Below, piece by piece: positions 47,196-59,564 of a DNA stretch of 64,000 bases. The translations under genes and the position numbers were made by a program. How positions within the stretch are numbered: position 1 is the first letter of the stretch; each line of letters begins with the position of its first letter. The notes below the pieces were generated by a model. That model was not told the DNA's origin, did not search any database, and saw nothing but the letters and a program-made list of their open reading frames with translations. The DNA lies in NCBI RefSeq assembly GCF_000715075.1, contig NC_134100.1, positions 27,272,609 through 27,336,608 on the forward strand. The letters run 5' to 3'. This stretch comes from Nicotiana tabacum. Lineage: Eukaryota > Streptophyta > Magnoliopsida > Solanales > Solanaceae.

Positions 47196-47909
47196 TAAAA
47201 AGTCAGTGCTTTGGCTCCCTAGCTACCTTTGGTTGTTGCCTTTAAAGGGTGAATTTAGGACGAATATGTATGCGTAAGAAACTTTTAAAAATAAATAAAA
47301 TATTATAAGATCGCAATATTTTTGAACACACTAACTCTAAATCCAAAATTGGTCTCTACGACAAACTCGTGTGTTTTTACGCCAGGTCTTTTTAAATCTT
47401 TTTAAATGGTGTAATTCATACAAGGTTCGTGTTGTACTCCCACCAATTTAAACTGAGTGTAATGCTCTTTACCATTTATAAACCATAGGAATTTTTACCT
47501 CATATAGCAAAGGTTAACACCTTATTTATATTAAATAAATACTATTTAAATACTAAGCACATTATTTTTTTGTTTTTCTCTCTCCCTTTTAAGATTTTTC
47601 TCTCTCATAATTACCGTATTTCATTAAAACTTCTCAATACACGTTCTTTCTCTCTCTTATTTTGATACACTCTATTCTTTTTCCCATTCATTGTAAACTC
47701 GCCCAAAACCAGAGAAACCTGTCACCCACACCGCTTCCTTCTTCCCCAATCTCGGTATAAACCCTAATTTTCTCTCTATTGTTGTCATTTGTTTCTATAA
47801 TTAGTGTGGTAAGTATTTAATTTTTTTGATTTTCGCTATTTTTGTTTATTCTCAACATCTCTACTCACCAAGTTTTCTCTAATCAACAGTATCCAAGCGT
47901 ATCCTCACA
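47196..47909. other. Upstream region of the Ulp1-type gene
   Basis: No gene. CT-rich runs (CTCTCTCCCTTTT, TTTCTCTCTC) between 47575 and 47780 lie just upstream of the first exon and may be promoter or 5' UTR. The left end of the MULE should lie here or be hidden by the copia element. I see no terminal inverted repeat. Confidence 0.4.
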
Positions 47910-50900
47910 ATGTCTTATTCAACACCCTGCAAGTTGATTACCAGAGGTATACCCACTAAAATTTTGACATTCGATGGGCCCTCTTTCTCCTTGCAAATCA
48001 CTCAAGGGGAATTGGATGCAGGTTTAGCTAAAAATATGGTATTGGAGAAGAGAACAAAATCTCGCCATGACAGGTTCAAAGAAACCCAAGTTGAAAAATC
48101 ATTGAAGGAAACAAGACTTCCCATTGCGAAAAAGAGGGAAAAACATATTTCTGAAGCTTCATCTGTCAAGAGGAAGGAGGTCGAAGCAAGTAAAAGCTCG
48201 GATACACTGGAAGAAAAGGTAATTTCTGATGTATTCATCTGTACTGTTGATGTATTCATATGTATTTATATGTATAAACCTGTTGACTTCTCTGTTTTTT
48301 ATGTATATAAATACATGTACATGTATTTAAATTTATTCTAAAAGGATATTCAATGTATTTTTGTACTTAAAGATATCAATGATACAAATATGTATATGTA
48401 TTCTGATGTATGCAAATTGACTTTTATTGAATTGTATGTTGCATAATGCATTTTAGATTTATTTAGATGTATTCAAATAGTTCTTTCACTGTTTTTTACC
48501 TTAATAGACTGACCTTTTCATATTGCATATAGTTGTATTTATAAGGATTTTCAAAGTTCTCATCACTGTTTTATTCTAATTGCAATGTCTTTATTTGTTG
48601 TATGCGTACGTATTATGTGTACATATATTTCTATCACTGATATCTTACTCCAGTTTATTTTTGCAGTTTGTATTTAGTTGTATTCATATGTATTCATATC
48701 AGTTGTACTATGAAATATGTGGTGTATTCAGTTATATTTATATGTATTTATTCTTGTTAAATGCAGGGAATTAAGCTGTTTGTGAAAAACAACCTATATT
48801 TGCACCGCATATCAGTGTATATACTAACACAGAGATAGTCTCCGAGCTAAAAGAAAATCTTACTCCAGAGCAGTATAAACAACTGGGTAATACTTGTTTT
48901 GGAATTTTTCTTCAAATAAAGCGTTGTGAAGTCCAACATTAACTCTTCAGATGCTTCATGGCTCTCCAGTTAGATGGAAGTCCTGACGATGTATTTTCAA
49001 TACACGTCAATGGTACTTCATTATCTTTCTCAATAAGGGAGTTTGCGCTTGAGACTAGCCTCAAATGTGTTGGTAACACTGCTGATTTCAGTTCAATGAA
49101 AAGGTTTCTAACCGGATTATTGAGACTTACTTTGGAGGTGCCAATCTTGTAAAAAAGAAAGATTTGTTGAAATGCTTTGCTGACAAGAATTGAGGTTACG
49201 ACAACGATGGGGATGCCTTAAAGATAGTTGTGTTGTATTTAATACACACATTCATTTTTTCATCCGAGAAGAACATCACAACCATCCCTAGGCTACATTT
49301 TGACTTGGTCGAGAATGGGCGTTATTCTGAATATCCATGGGGTATAAAAGCATTTGAAAGCCTGACAAAATCTATTAGCAAGAAGATGGATACTCAGAAG
49401 AAGATAAATGCTCAGGATAGCTGGGATGCCTCTAGCTATGCAAGTGTGGTTTTATGAGTGCTGTTCAAATGTTGATCCCAAAATTGCACTCCGAGTTAAT
49501 AACGTGGTCCCCAAAATACTCAATTGGATATCCACAAAATGTCAGCCAAACTTTGCTTATCTGATGAACAACATGTTCAATGACAAGGGAAACATGGTAA
49601 TTTACAATTTGTATCCTGGCTAGTTTATAATTCACTAATCATTACTGCTGCATACAGTTACTGCTACATACATCTGCATATAGTTGAATACAGTTGTTGT
49701 TGCCTTCATTATTACTACTGCATACAGTTCCATATAATTTACTAATCATTACTGCTGCCTTCATTTGAATACAAATTACATTTAAATTCCAGATTTGCAT
49801 ATATCCATTGTAGTAAGACTTTGATTGTATTTCGTTTTTCAGATTGTTTACAAGGACATCCATCCAACCGATATAGAGTTTGCCATTATTCAAATTCCTC
49901 CAGTAGGCATTGCTGTTGAGAACAGTCCTACTCCTACTCATTCAGACAAGTCGACAGAGGATTCGGATGACTTTTCTCCTACACCTGATCTTCAGTGTAA
50001 GAAGAAACATGCTGCAGGTGTTGATCCATCTTCATCAGCGCCCCATAAAATGTGCAAAGAACAGATTATTCACCCCTCAAATACAGAGACTCAATCCAAG
50101 ATTCATCTTGTTGGTGTATCTGAAATTGCATAAAATGTTGAACATCACAATCAACCAGTAGATTCCAAAAATGATGAAGTATCTTCTTTGAGGAAAGACC
50201 TAAATTCATTCAAAGAATATGTGAGTTTTTTATCCACATATTAAACACTACAGTTTAGTGCTTAACATTCGTATATTGTTGGCGCACTTTCCTAATTATT
50301 TACTTCTTGCTAATGTTGTGGGCGAGTTCAAGTCTCTGAGATCATTGATAAATGATAACTTTAAGATGCTTTCTGGCCATCTTCAAGATAATCAGCAAAA
50401 AGAAAGTTTACACCAGAGAAAGGAAGCCGCAGGGAGACGTGATGATGGTATTGAAATGTCATATGATGCCAACGTACAAGATATTCCAAAAGGTCACAAA
50501 CAGACTGATACAGCTGTCGGCAATAATGTTGAGGTTTAACATTTTTTAACCTCATTAGTGTATGTTTATATCTCCTGTTTGCTCTTATTCGGATTAATCA
50601 TATATAAAACAATTTGTAACATTATGAAATACAAGTATATACAGAATATTTTAGTATTTTTAATTATCTTAATCCTATATGCATTTGTATTTTCCTGACT
50701 TTATTTATTCATAATTATTGTGATCTTCGCATGTTGTATCTAGATGTATTCATATATATTAAAATATGATACTTGTATATATTTAAGCTTCCTCTATATA
50801 GTAGTGTTATTACACAGCAGTTAGATGCATTTAAATACTGCCTCAAATAACAACTGTATTTATATGTATTTAGATATATTCTTAACATGTAGTCTGATGT

Positions 50901-53297
50901 ATTTAAATTCTTCACTTAAATACAGCCTCAAGAAAATACAAATTCAAGATCAAATACTTATTCTCTTTATATGTAGTTAGATGTATTCATACAGTTAGTT
51001 ACTATAAGTATATAGGTCATTTATAATACACTAACATTGATGTATACGTCTAACAGAATACAATGGTTAATGCTCTTTGTGTGGAGTCAAGAGTGGAGGG
51101 GAATACTACATTGGAGGTGCCGTGCAACATACCACCTATAGGCCAAGAGGGTGTATCTACAGATTACTATGTATCGCAATTTGAGCTGGACAACAAGTTT
51201 CTTGCAAGTCAAATTTTAGAAACTAGAATTGTGATACACAATAGTGCAAAAAATGTTGAATCAACCCCATTACCATCTCATAGGAATTGGCGACCAAGTA
51301 GATGGTATTCTTCACCTTACGAGTCTAACTTCGACTCCGCAGGTTAGTGTTTTATAAACTTATGATCTATTTCCCCATGGTATTTATAATGTTTAGTCTT
51401 TATTCATTAATTCAATGAACAATAGGTACCTCAGTAAAGTTGACCCCCATATTTGAAAAAAGACATCCCTTTGAGGATGATTCAATAACGGGGCCACATC
51501 CTACATTGATCATTCAGGAATACGAGAAATGAGTTCGTGATGGTCTTCTCACTAGACATGAACAGAAGTGATTTTGTTCCCCGGTATGTCTATTATGTAT
51601 TTATATATTTAAAAATGGATATAATATTTTTTTATATCATACTTGTAGAAGTAATTTGGAATACCATTACAAGAAGAACAAGTCAACACTTCATATACCA
51701 TTGGATTTTGGAATTGATCAAGTCAATTCAAAAAATTGGTTTTACCTTCGATCGTTTGACGGTAAACTATGGTATGACCATTTAAGTTTTAACCCTTCAA
51801 ACTCCACTATAATTTATTTCTTTAGAATTGGTTTGTCTAATTGTATAATTCACAAATTGAGCTCTCACACAAATTTGTACTCAGATGTATCTTTCACATC
51901 TAATGTATTTAACTGTATTCAAATGTATTTTTAACAGTACTCAGTAGTTGTAACTAACATATGTATTTAACTAAATCCGTATGATGTATTTAATAGCCTC
52001 ATTTGTATTGAATAACAAATGTATTTAACTAAATCCGTATGATGTATTTAATAGCCTCATTTGTATTGAATAACAAATGTATTTAACAGTACTCAGTAGC
52101 TTTAATAACACATGTGTTTAACTGTATTCAGTAGCTTTAATAACATATGTATTTAACAGTACTTAGTAGCTTTAATAACAGATGTATTTAACTGTATTCA
52201 GATGTATTTTAACAGTACTAAGTAATTGTAAATAATAGATATATTTAACTGAATATGTATGATGTATTTAATGGTCTCATTTGTCTTGAATAACAAATGT
52301 ATTTAATTGTATTCAGATGTATTTTAACAGTACTCAGTAGCTTTAATAACAGATTTATTTAACAGTATCTGTATGATGTATTTAACTAAGTATTCACTTA
52401 TTATATTCAGTTTCTTCTCCTTAATTTCATTTATTGTACTAACACTATGTTATTAAATTTGTATATAGCATATTGACATCATATTCTACTATTTGAGAAA
52501 GAAAGGAAAGTACAACCAAACAACCAACTTCAAGTATACAACTGTTGATTGTATATTCAAGACAAGAATCGCAGAAATCTTTGACAGGTATGCTGATACA
52601 GATAGTAATGCAAACGTAGCCAAAGAAGAGGATGTGGTATGTGAGTACATAAAGGGCTATAGATTGCTAGCTAATGTACCTTGACATACTGTTGATAATG
52701 TCTTGATACCAGTCAACTTGAAGGACAAACTACACTGGATATTGGTTGCGGTCTCATTCAAGGAGAGATGTATCAAAGTGTATGACTCGTACAGATCTGC
52801 ATGTCATGATGCCTATGTAGCTTCTGAGATATATAAGCTTGCTAAGCTTGTACCTCTGTATCTATCAATTAGTGGCTTTTACAGATATAGTCAAGGCATA
52901 GATTGGTCTACTTACTCAACATACACTGACAAGTCACGTACTGATCCCTTTGAAGTTGTTTTCATATCAAATCTGCCTCAACAAAAAGCTGGGAGCATGT
53001 ATGTATTCAATCATCATGCTTGTATCATTTTAAAATTCTAATTGTATCAATTATTTTTAATTGTTTCAATCAATATTTTTCAGGGATTGTGGGGTGCATG
53101 TTGCGACATACGCATAGTTTCTGAGCACTCTTGGTGAGGTTCCATAAACAAAATTTGATTCCAATCTACTCCGTCAAAGATATGGTGCTCTCCTCTGGGA
53201 CTATGCTATGCGGAAGATAGAAGCTGATGCCACAAGCGAGAATGAAGCACCCACAAATATTGCTAGGCAAATCACAGAGTCAGATTCAAAGTTGTAG
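47910..53297 (+). pseudogene. DUF1985-Ulp1 (C48) cysteine protease gene of the MULE, multi-exon, degraded
   Basis: Exon 1 (47910-48218; MSYSTPCKLITRGIPTKIL) ends at a GT donor. Next comes PIFAPHISVYTNTEIVSEL (from about 48795). A DUF1985-like region follows at about 48900-49620 (VFSIHVNGTSLSFSIREFAL, DALKIVVLYLIHTFIF, GMPLAMQVWFYECC). Middle exons are polar and low-complexity (49850-50540, 51060-51345). The protease part is at 52490-53297: catalytic His in KLHWILVAV (codon 52733), Asp in VYDSY (codon 52784) and Cys in DCGVHVATYA (codon 53088) are all kept. The stop is at 53295-53297. Breaks: stops at about 48939, 49191 (Trp to TGA) and 52682, and a frameshift near 49107. Ulp1 enzymes mature or remove SUMO; whether this family does so is unknown. 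Confidence 0.75.
48240..52450. repeat. Introns of the Ulp1-type gene rich in TGTATTCA/TGTATTTA repeats
   Basis: Variants of ATGTATTTA and TGTATTCAGATGTATT recur throughout the introns, most densely at 51890-52400. There a 58-bp unit starting AACA(A/T)ATGTATTTAACTAA is present twice back to back (51956-52071), with a third diverged copy near 52235. The same octamers fill the spacers at 53500-54060, 54600-55060 and 62900-63280. Confidence 0.75.
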
Positions 53298-54151
53298 ATA
53301 ATGTTATAGTAGCTTTAGGTGAATGTAGTTTTGGAAGGTTGTTTTAGGTGAATACTATTTTTTGAATAGTTTTTTGGTGAAGATGGTATTCAGTTAGAAA
53401 AAATCATGTTTTAATCACTTTATCAACAATGTTCATATATGACCATTGCAACTTTTCAATCTATGTTTCGTTGTTTTGTTCATAAGTATTCATGCTTAAT
53501 CTACCGTTTCTATTCATATGTATCTTACAGGATATATTCATATGTATTCAACAGGGCGTATAAGTAGGTATCAAAATTCAGTCACTTTGCTTGTATATCA
53601 AAGTCAGAAACTGTATGTTACAGGTTTATATGCATGTACTCAACTTGATGTATTTATTTTACTTAAGCAAGTTATATTCATAATTATACAAATCTTTAAG
53701 TAATTGTATTTATTTGATTTGATTTGTATAGTCAAGGTAGACACAATGTATAAGACAATTTGTATTTTTGTATGTATTCAACTTTGTATATTAGTATGTA
53801 ATCAGCTCCTCATGTGTGTATTGTATATCCAAATCAGAGACTGAATAATACAATTGCTATAATTATATATTCAGCAGATTGTATATGTATTTATTGAAAT
53901 TGTTATATTATAGCTGAGTATATAGTTGTATTCAGATGTATTGTGGTTGGTTATGTATATACAACTCATCCACTGTCTATAATAGATTGTCTAAGTATCT
54001 GTTGAAAGGTTGTATTCGAATGTATTCAACACAATACTACAACTAACTATATCCAGAATCTATTCACGAAAAGGTTCAAAATGTATTATTTCACAATTTC
54101 ATCGGAAGTAATGACAAATCGTTAGAGCACTAATACATGTCAGAGTGTTAA
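53298..54151. other. Spacer between the two convergent MULE genes
   Basis: No gene. AT-rich with repeated TGTATTCA, TATGTATT and CAGATGTATT motifs. It would contain both 3' UTRs. Confidence 0.6.
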
Positions 54152-55807
54152 CTAAATCCTACGTGGAGCAATTTTACACGTTCGCTTATTATGTCCTCCC
54201 TGCCCACATATGCTACATGAATGTTAATTTTTCGGCTGCAGCAATTCACTGAAAGGTTTATCGCGCTTCTTCTTTGGCCTTCCAGGAGGTCTTTTCCATT
54301 TGGGTGGCAATACAACTTCCTCTGCAACATGTGCTGGTATATTCCATTCATTTCTGTCCGGTAGCGAGTACACAGGCACATCGTATGTCATTACAATAGA
54401 ATTTGGTTTGTAATAGTTAGAGCAATAATCTTCTGGTATTAGAAACTTGCTCTTCAATACAGCCCAAACATGTGGGCATGGTAACTCATCAATTTGGAAC
54501 CTCCCGCAAACGCATTTTTTCTCTAACATGCAGACGGTGTAATTCCCCCATTCATCAGTAACCGTATATAAGTATTCAGTCGATGATACCATCTACATTT
54601 AAACATAGACCTATAAGTTTTGCGCACATATAAACAAATAAATTAATTTATATACCATAGAATAGACGTATTAAATATACAACAGTATGAATTAAATAAA
54701 ATATGTATTGAACACAAACATATTTCTGTATGTATAATGCAGAATTATTAAGTTAAATAATTCATCATAAATGTATAATGCATAATTATTTCACTTAAAC
54801 AAATGAATTTTTATATGTATAATGCAGAATTATTCAGTTAAATACAACTGAAATGTTTGAATACAGAAGAATACATCATTTATGTAGACCGACATACTAT
54901 AAACTATAATTACGTCTTAGCTTATAAATACATTATTATACATCTAAAATCTGGTTAACTTTAGGCAGCTGAAAAGAAACAAAAACATTATAAGACTTTG
55001 CATGATAATACAATTGAATACATTTATCTAAAAAAGGTATAAATTATTTCAGAAAATATTAAGCTATCTAAAGAAAGAACTAAATATATGATACAATGAC
55101 ATTAAAATAAAACTTACAGTCATGTGTGTAGACATTGCCTCATTCAAAGTCAGCATCTCCTGGTATTTTTTTTCCAAGCGTTGTGTAAATCTGTGCAGCT
55201 TCTTTGCGGTTACTGTAATTTCAACGTCCAAACAGCTTCCTAACTTCTTCGAGGAAGTCATGTATTGGCAATTCCCTTGCTGACACTAGTGCGACATTGA
55301 TTTACTCAGCAATATTTGACGTCATGGTCCATCCCCTGTTAACAGGTGCATACAACCTAGCCCACTTTTCGTATCCAGCTAACTCCAAGTATTCTTTCAC
55401 CCTAATATCTACCTTCTCCACCTTCTCCATCAAACAGTCAAATTCAGCTTGTGTGTATGTTTTTGCCATCGAGAAGTATATCTCGCTCAACTTTGCATGG
55501 CTCTTTTTGAATTTCTTATATACGTTGTTCCATAGATGCCATACACATGCAAAATGCGGTACATCTGGATACACTCTCGATACAGATTTAATGATACTCT
55601 CATTTCTACCTGAAACGATGCACATGTTTTCCCTGTCACCGTATGCTATCTTGAATTGCTCAAAGAACCACGTCCAAGCAGCATCGTTCTTTGAATCAAT
55701 AACACCATATGCTATTGGCAATATATGTCCTGTAAAGGCAATTGCATACATATTTTTAAAATATGTATTTCAATCTTTACAATATTAACAAAATTTATTA
55801 TAATTCA

Positions 55808-55812
55808 CGTAC
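55808..55812. other. Target site duplication of gypsy element 3, left copy
   Basis: CGTAC directly before TGTCACAACC. The identical 5 bases stand at 62349-62353 on the other side. The site was part of the transposase intron, a few bases inside the donor. Confidence 0.92.
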
Positions 55813-56449
55813 TGTCACAACCCCAACCCCGGTCATGATGGCGCCCAACACACTGCTAGGCAAGCCCGACCATTTAACAACATTATACCAAATTCTTATT
55901 CAGATTATAGATAAATATCACATAAAATTTACTAAGTCATTACATTCAAGTGTATAATTAATAATAAAATCTGCGGAAGTTCAATTAAAATACCACACCA
56001 TAGCCCAACAGAATCCGGTGTCACGAATATGAGCCTCTAATACAAAATATCTACCTATTACAAGTCTGTCTAGGAAAAATACGGAATAAAAGATAGAGAT
56101 AGAGGGGAGATATCAAGGCTGCGAACGCCATGCAGCTACCTCAATACTCCCGGATACTTCCTGCTCAGCTAAACAATTCCTCACTTAGCCTGTGGTGTAC
56201 CTGGATCTGCACGCAAGGTGCAGAGAGTAATGTGAGTACTCCGACCCAGTGAGTAATAAACATAAATAAAGGTTGAGAATAAGAAATCATGGAAAAATAC
56301 AAAGTAAACTATAACTGGCAGTTTAGAATAACAAATAGTGAAACAACAAGTCAATTAAGTCAGAGTACCAAATACTGAGACATGTATAACAGATAAAAAC
56401 AAATGCATGAGTGCAATGCAATGCATATGATGGTATACTCTAGTACCCA
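55813..56449 (-). repeat. 3' LTR of gypsy element 3, truncated
   Basis: Nearly identical to 59565-60201 up to CTCTAGTACCCA. At 56449 the sequence switches directly to pol coding (TGGGCTCAGAAATG). Only the U5-side 637 of about 2784 bases remain. Confidence 0.93.
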
Positions 56450-58528
56450 CTGGGCTCAGAAATGTCCAGTCTCACAAACCGATTAGCCAAGGTTTGAACA
56501 TCAACTGCAAAGGGCCTCTCCCCAACTGGAATGTACGCCAAACTACCTATACTGACTGCCTTTCGGCTTAAGGCATCTGTCACTACATTGGCCTTTCCCG
56601 GATGATACAAAATAGTGATGTCATAATCTTTTAGCAACTCAAGCCACCTCCGCTGCCTCAAATTAAGGTCTTTCTGCTTAAACAAATACTGAAGACTGCG
56701 ATGATCAGTGAATACCTCGCAAGATATGCCATATAAATAGTGCCTTCAAATCTTCAAGGCATGAACTATAGCAGCCAACTCTAAGTCATGAACAGGGTAG
56801 TTCTTCTCATGGGGCTTTAACTGACGAGAAGCATAAGCAATAACTCTACGCTCCTACATCAACACACAGCCAATCCCAACTCTCGAAGCATCACAATATA
56901 CAGTATATGAACCTGTAGTTGATGGTAAAACCAATACTGGAGTTGTGGTCAAAACTGTCTTGAGCTTCTGAAATCTCTCCTTACACTTGTCTGACCATAA
57001 AAATGGAGCACCTTTCTGAGTCAACTTGGTCAAGGGCGACGCAATGGATGAAAACCCCTGAACAAACCGGCGATAATAGCCTGCTAATCCGAGAAAACTA
57101 TGGATCTCTGCGGCTAAGGACGGTCTAGACCAACTCTGCACTGCTTCTATCTTCTTTGGATCAACCTGAATACCCTTGCTGGACACTATGTGTCCCAAGA
57201 ATGCCACAGAACTTAGCCAAAATTCACAATTGGAGAATTTTGCATAAAGCTTCTCCTCCCTCAATCTCTGCAATACCACACGCAAATGCTTGACGTGCTC
57301 CTCCTGGCTACGCGAGTACACCAGAATGTCATCAATAAATACAATAACAAAAGAATCTAGATAAGGCCGAAATATACTGTTCATCAAATGTATGAACGCT
57401 GCTGGGGCATTGGTCAGCCCGAAAGACATGACTAGAAACTCATAGTGACCATATCTAGTCTTGAAAGCTGTCTTAAGAATATCCGAGTCCCTAATTTTTA
57501 ACTGGTGATAGCCCGAACGGAGATCAATTTTTGAAAACACACTCGCTCCCTGAAGCGGATCAAATAAGTCATCAATGCGAGGTAAAGGATACTTGTTCTT
57601 CACTGTTACCTTATTTAACTGCCTGTAGTCAATGCACATTCTCATTGTGCCATCTTTCTTCTTCACAAACAGAACTGGCGCACCCCACGGTGACACACTA
57701 GGCCGAATGAACCCCTTGTCTAGGAGCTCCTGAAGCTGCTCCTTCAATTCTTTCAACTCTGCTGGTGCCATACGATATGGCGAAATAGAAATGGGCTGGG
57801 TGCCCGACACCAAGTCAATGCCAAAATCGATATTCCCTATCCGGCGGTATGCCCGGCAGGTCTGCAGGAAATACATCAGGAAAATCCCTCACAACTAGGA
57901 TAGAATCAATACTAGGAGTCTCAGCTCCAACATCTAGCACAAAAGCTAGATACGATAGACAACCCTTCCCAACCATACGCTGGGATTTCAAGAGGGAAAT
58001 TACTCTGCTAGGAACATAATCAGTCATACCATGCCACTCGATCCTCGGAACACCCGGAATAGCCAAAGTAGCTGTCTTAGCATGACAGTCTAGAATAGCA
58101 TGACACAGATATAGCCAATCCATCCATATAATAACATCAAAATCTACCATGCTCAACAACAATAAATCAACTCGGGTCTCCAGACCCCCAATAGTCACAA
58201 TACAAGACCGATACACATGGTCTACAATAATGGTATCACCCACCGGGGTAGATACGTGCACGAGTAAAGCAAGACACCCTCGGGTCGTACCCAAATGATG
58301 AGCAAAATATGAGGACACATAAGAAGAGGTGGAACCGGGATCGAATAATACAAAGGCATTTCTGTGGCAGACTGGAACAATTCCTATAATGACATCATCT
58401 GAAGCAATATCATCTGTCCTTCCTGGAATAACATAAAAACGGCCCGGCCACCGCCTGATCGACTTTAAATCTCCGTAAGCCATAACTGACTTACCAACAC
58501 ACCTCAAACTGGAACCAATATAGCACAT
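56440..58528 (-). pseudogene. pol: pol of gypsy element 3 (protease, RT, RNase H), 3'-deleted
   Basis: Protease is at 58430-58130, with FDPGSTSSYVSSYF and LETRVDLLLLSMVDFDVI. The frame then shifts near 57840 into RT (57800-57170): [43 protein letters not shown] and the catalytic FIDDILVYS, all in one long open frame of 340 codons. RNase H starts with [10 protein letters not shown], has stops at 56854 and about 56747, and continues with [19 protein letters not shown] to LDISEPSG at 56450, where a deletion removes the integrase. The pol is recognisably of the same lineage as elements 1 and 2 but more distant from each than they are from one another. Confidence 0.87.
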
Positions 58529-59548
58529 AACCGTGCAATCAACTTAATTAATAGCAAACTCCCCAACTTGGCTCAAAGCCATAGATCAAAACGCACTCAA
58601 TAATTCACAACACATATACTCTATTGTTGTCGTAATACCATAGTGAGATTAAACTCACTCCTTCATAAGCTTGTAGAAACACGAATCATCTGGAATTTTA
58701 ACTCTTCTGCAATTCTTGCATTCACTCACACAACAGTTAAGCCCACTCTTTAGGCGGCCCAATTTAGATTTCAATGCATATTCTTCACTTGTAAATGAGA
58801 TCTTCTAATAGACAACATAAGGATCACACCACCTTAGAACACTCCTCAGGAGATAACCCACCTGCTTCACCTCCAATTAACATTTTTGTATACCTTCCAC
58901 GGTCATACACATTACACAATCACTTAATCTTCCTGAGTCTAAACTCACACTGTAACATGAAATTTACTTCACTCCAAATAGGAGACATGAAAAGATTCTC
59001 CACGCGCCCATAGCTCGGGGCTACACATCTAATCACAATGAAAATCAAACACTTAATAGTTCATCTATCATCCTACCGCCCTTCCTCGTCACTTCTAAGT
59101 CATATAGATACGCCTCGCAGTACTAACATACTCATCACATAGCCACAACTATCATTTCCACTAACAGGGACACTACCAAACATATAAGTTCAAAAACACT
59201 TGTTCACACAATCAGCACCTCGGCGCTCCCGCCATAGGCAAAGATCCAACCTCAAGTCCTCTAGACTGGCCCACCATAAATTCACAGAAGTAACACCTCA
59301 CCCCTCAATCGGGGAATCACAAGCCATCGAGGCACATCTGATACTGAGCGCCCATGCGCGCATACAAATGCGTGGAAGGAATTTCAAAAGTTTTTTTTCA
59401 AGATGAATCAAGGACGCACGATAAGAATTCAAGAATGTGAAGTTTTTCTAAAGGTTCTGCAGCCTCTCGAGGATAAATACAGACGTCTCCGTACCGATCC
59501 GCGAGACTCTACTAAACCGTCTTATGACTCGCGAGACCAAGTAACCTA
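58529..59548. other. Region of element 3 between primer site and protease, no gag seen
   Basis: About 1 kb where gag should be. No frame shows the gag core (WRLDRF, WWRDY) or a CCHC knuckle. The sequence is pyrimidine-rich on the plus strand, with short open frames only. Either gag was replaced or it has decayed beyond recognition. Confidence 0.55.
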
Positions 59549-59561
59549 GGCTCTGGTACCA
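59549..59561 (-). promoter_or_regulatory. Primer binding site of gypsy element 3
   Basis: On the minus strand TGGTACCAGAGCC, the initiator tRNA-Met complement with one change (C for T at the sixth base). It lies three bases from the end of the 5' LTR. Confidence 0.85.
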
Positions 59562-59564
59562 ACT

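Noticed and set aside
47910..53297. The Ulp1-type gene as a host SUMO protease
   Set aside because: DUF1985 fusion, transposase neighbour, repeat-filled introns and several stops fit a transposon-borne copy better than a host ESD4/ULP gene.
55297..55788. Plus-strand 163-codon frame (MIYSAIFDVMVHPLL...)
   Set aside because: It is antisense to the MULE transposase DDE exon, which has clear family motifs.
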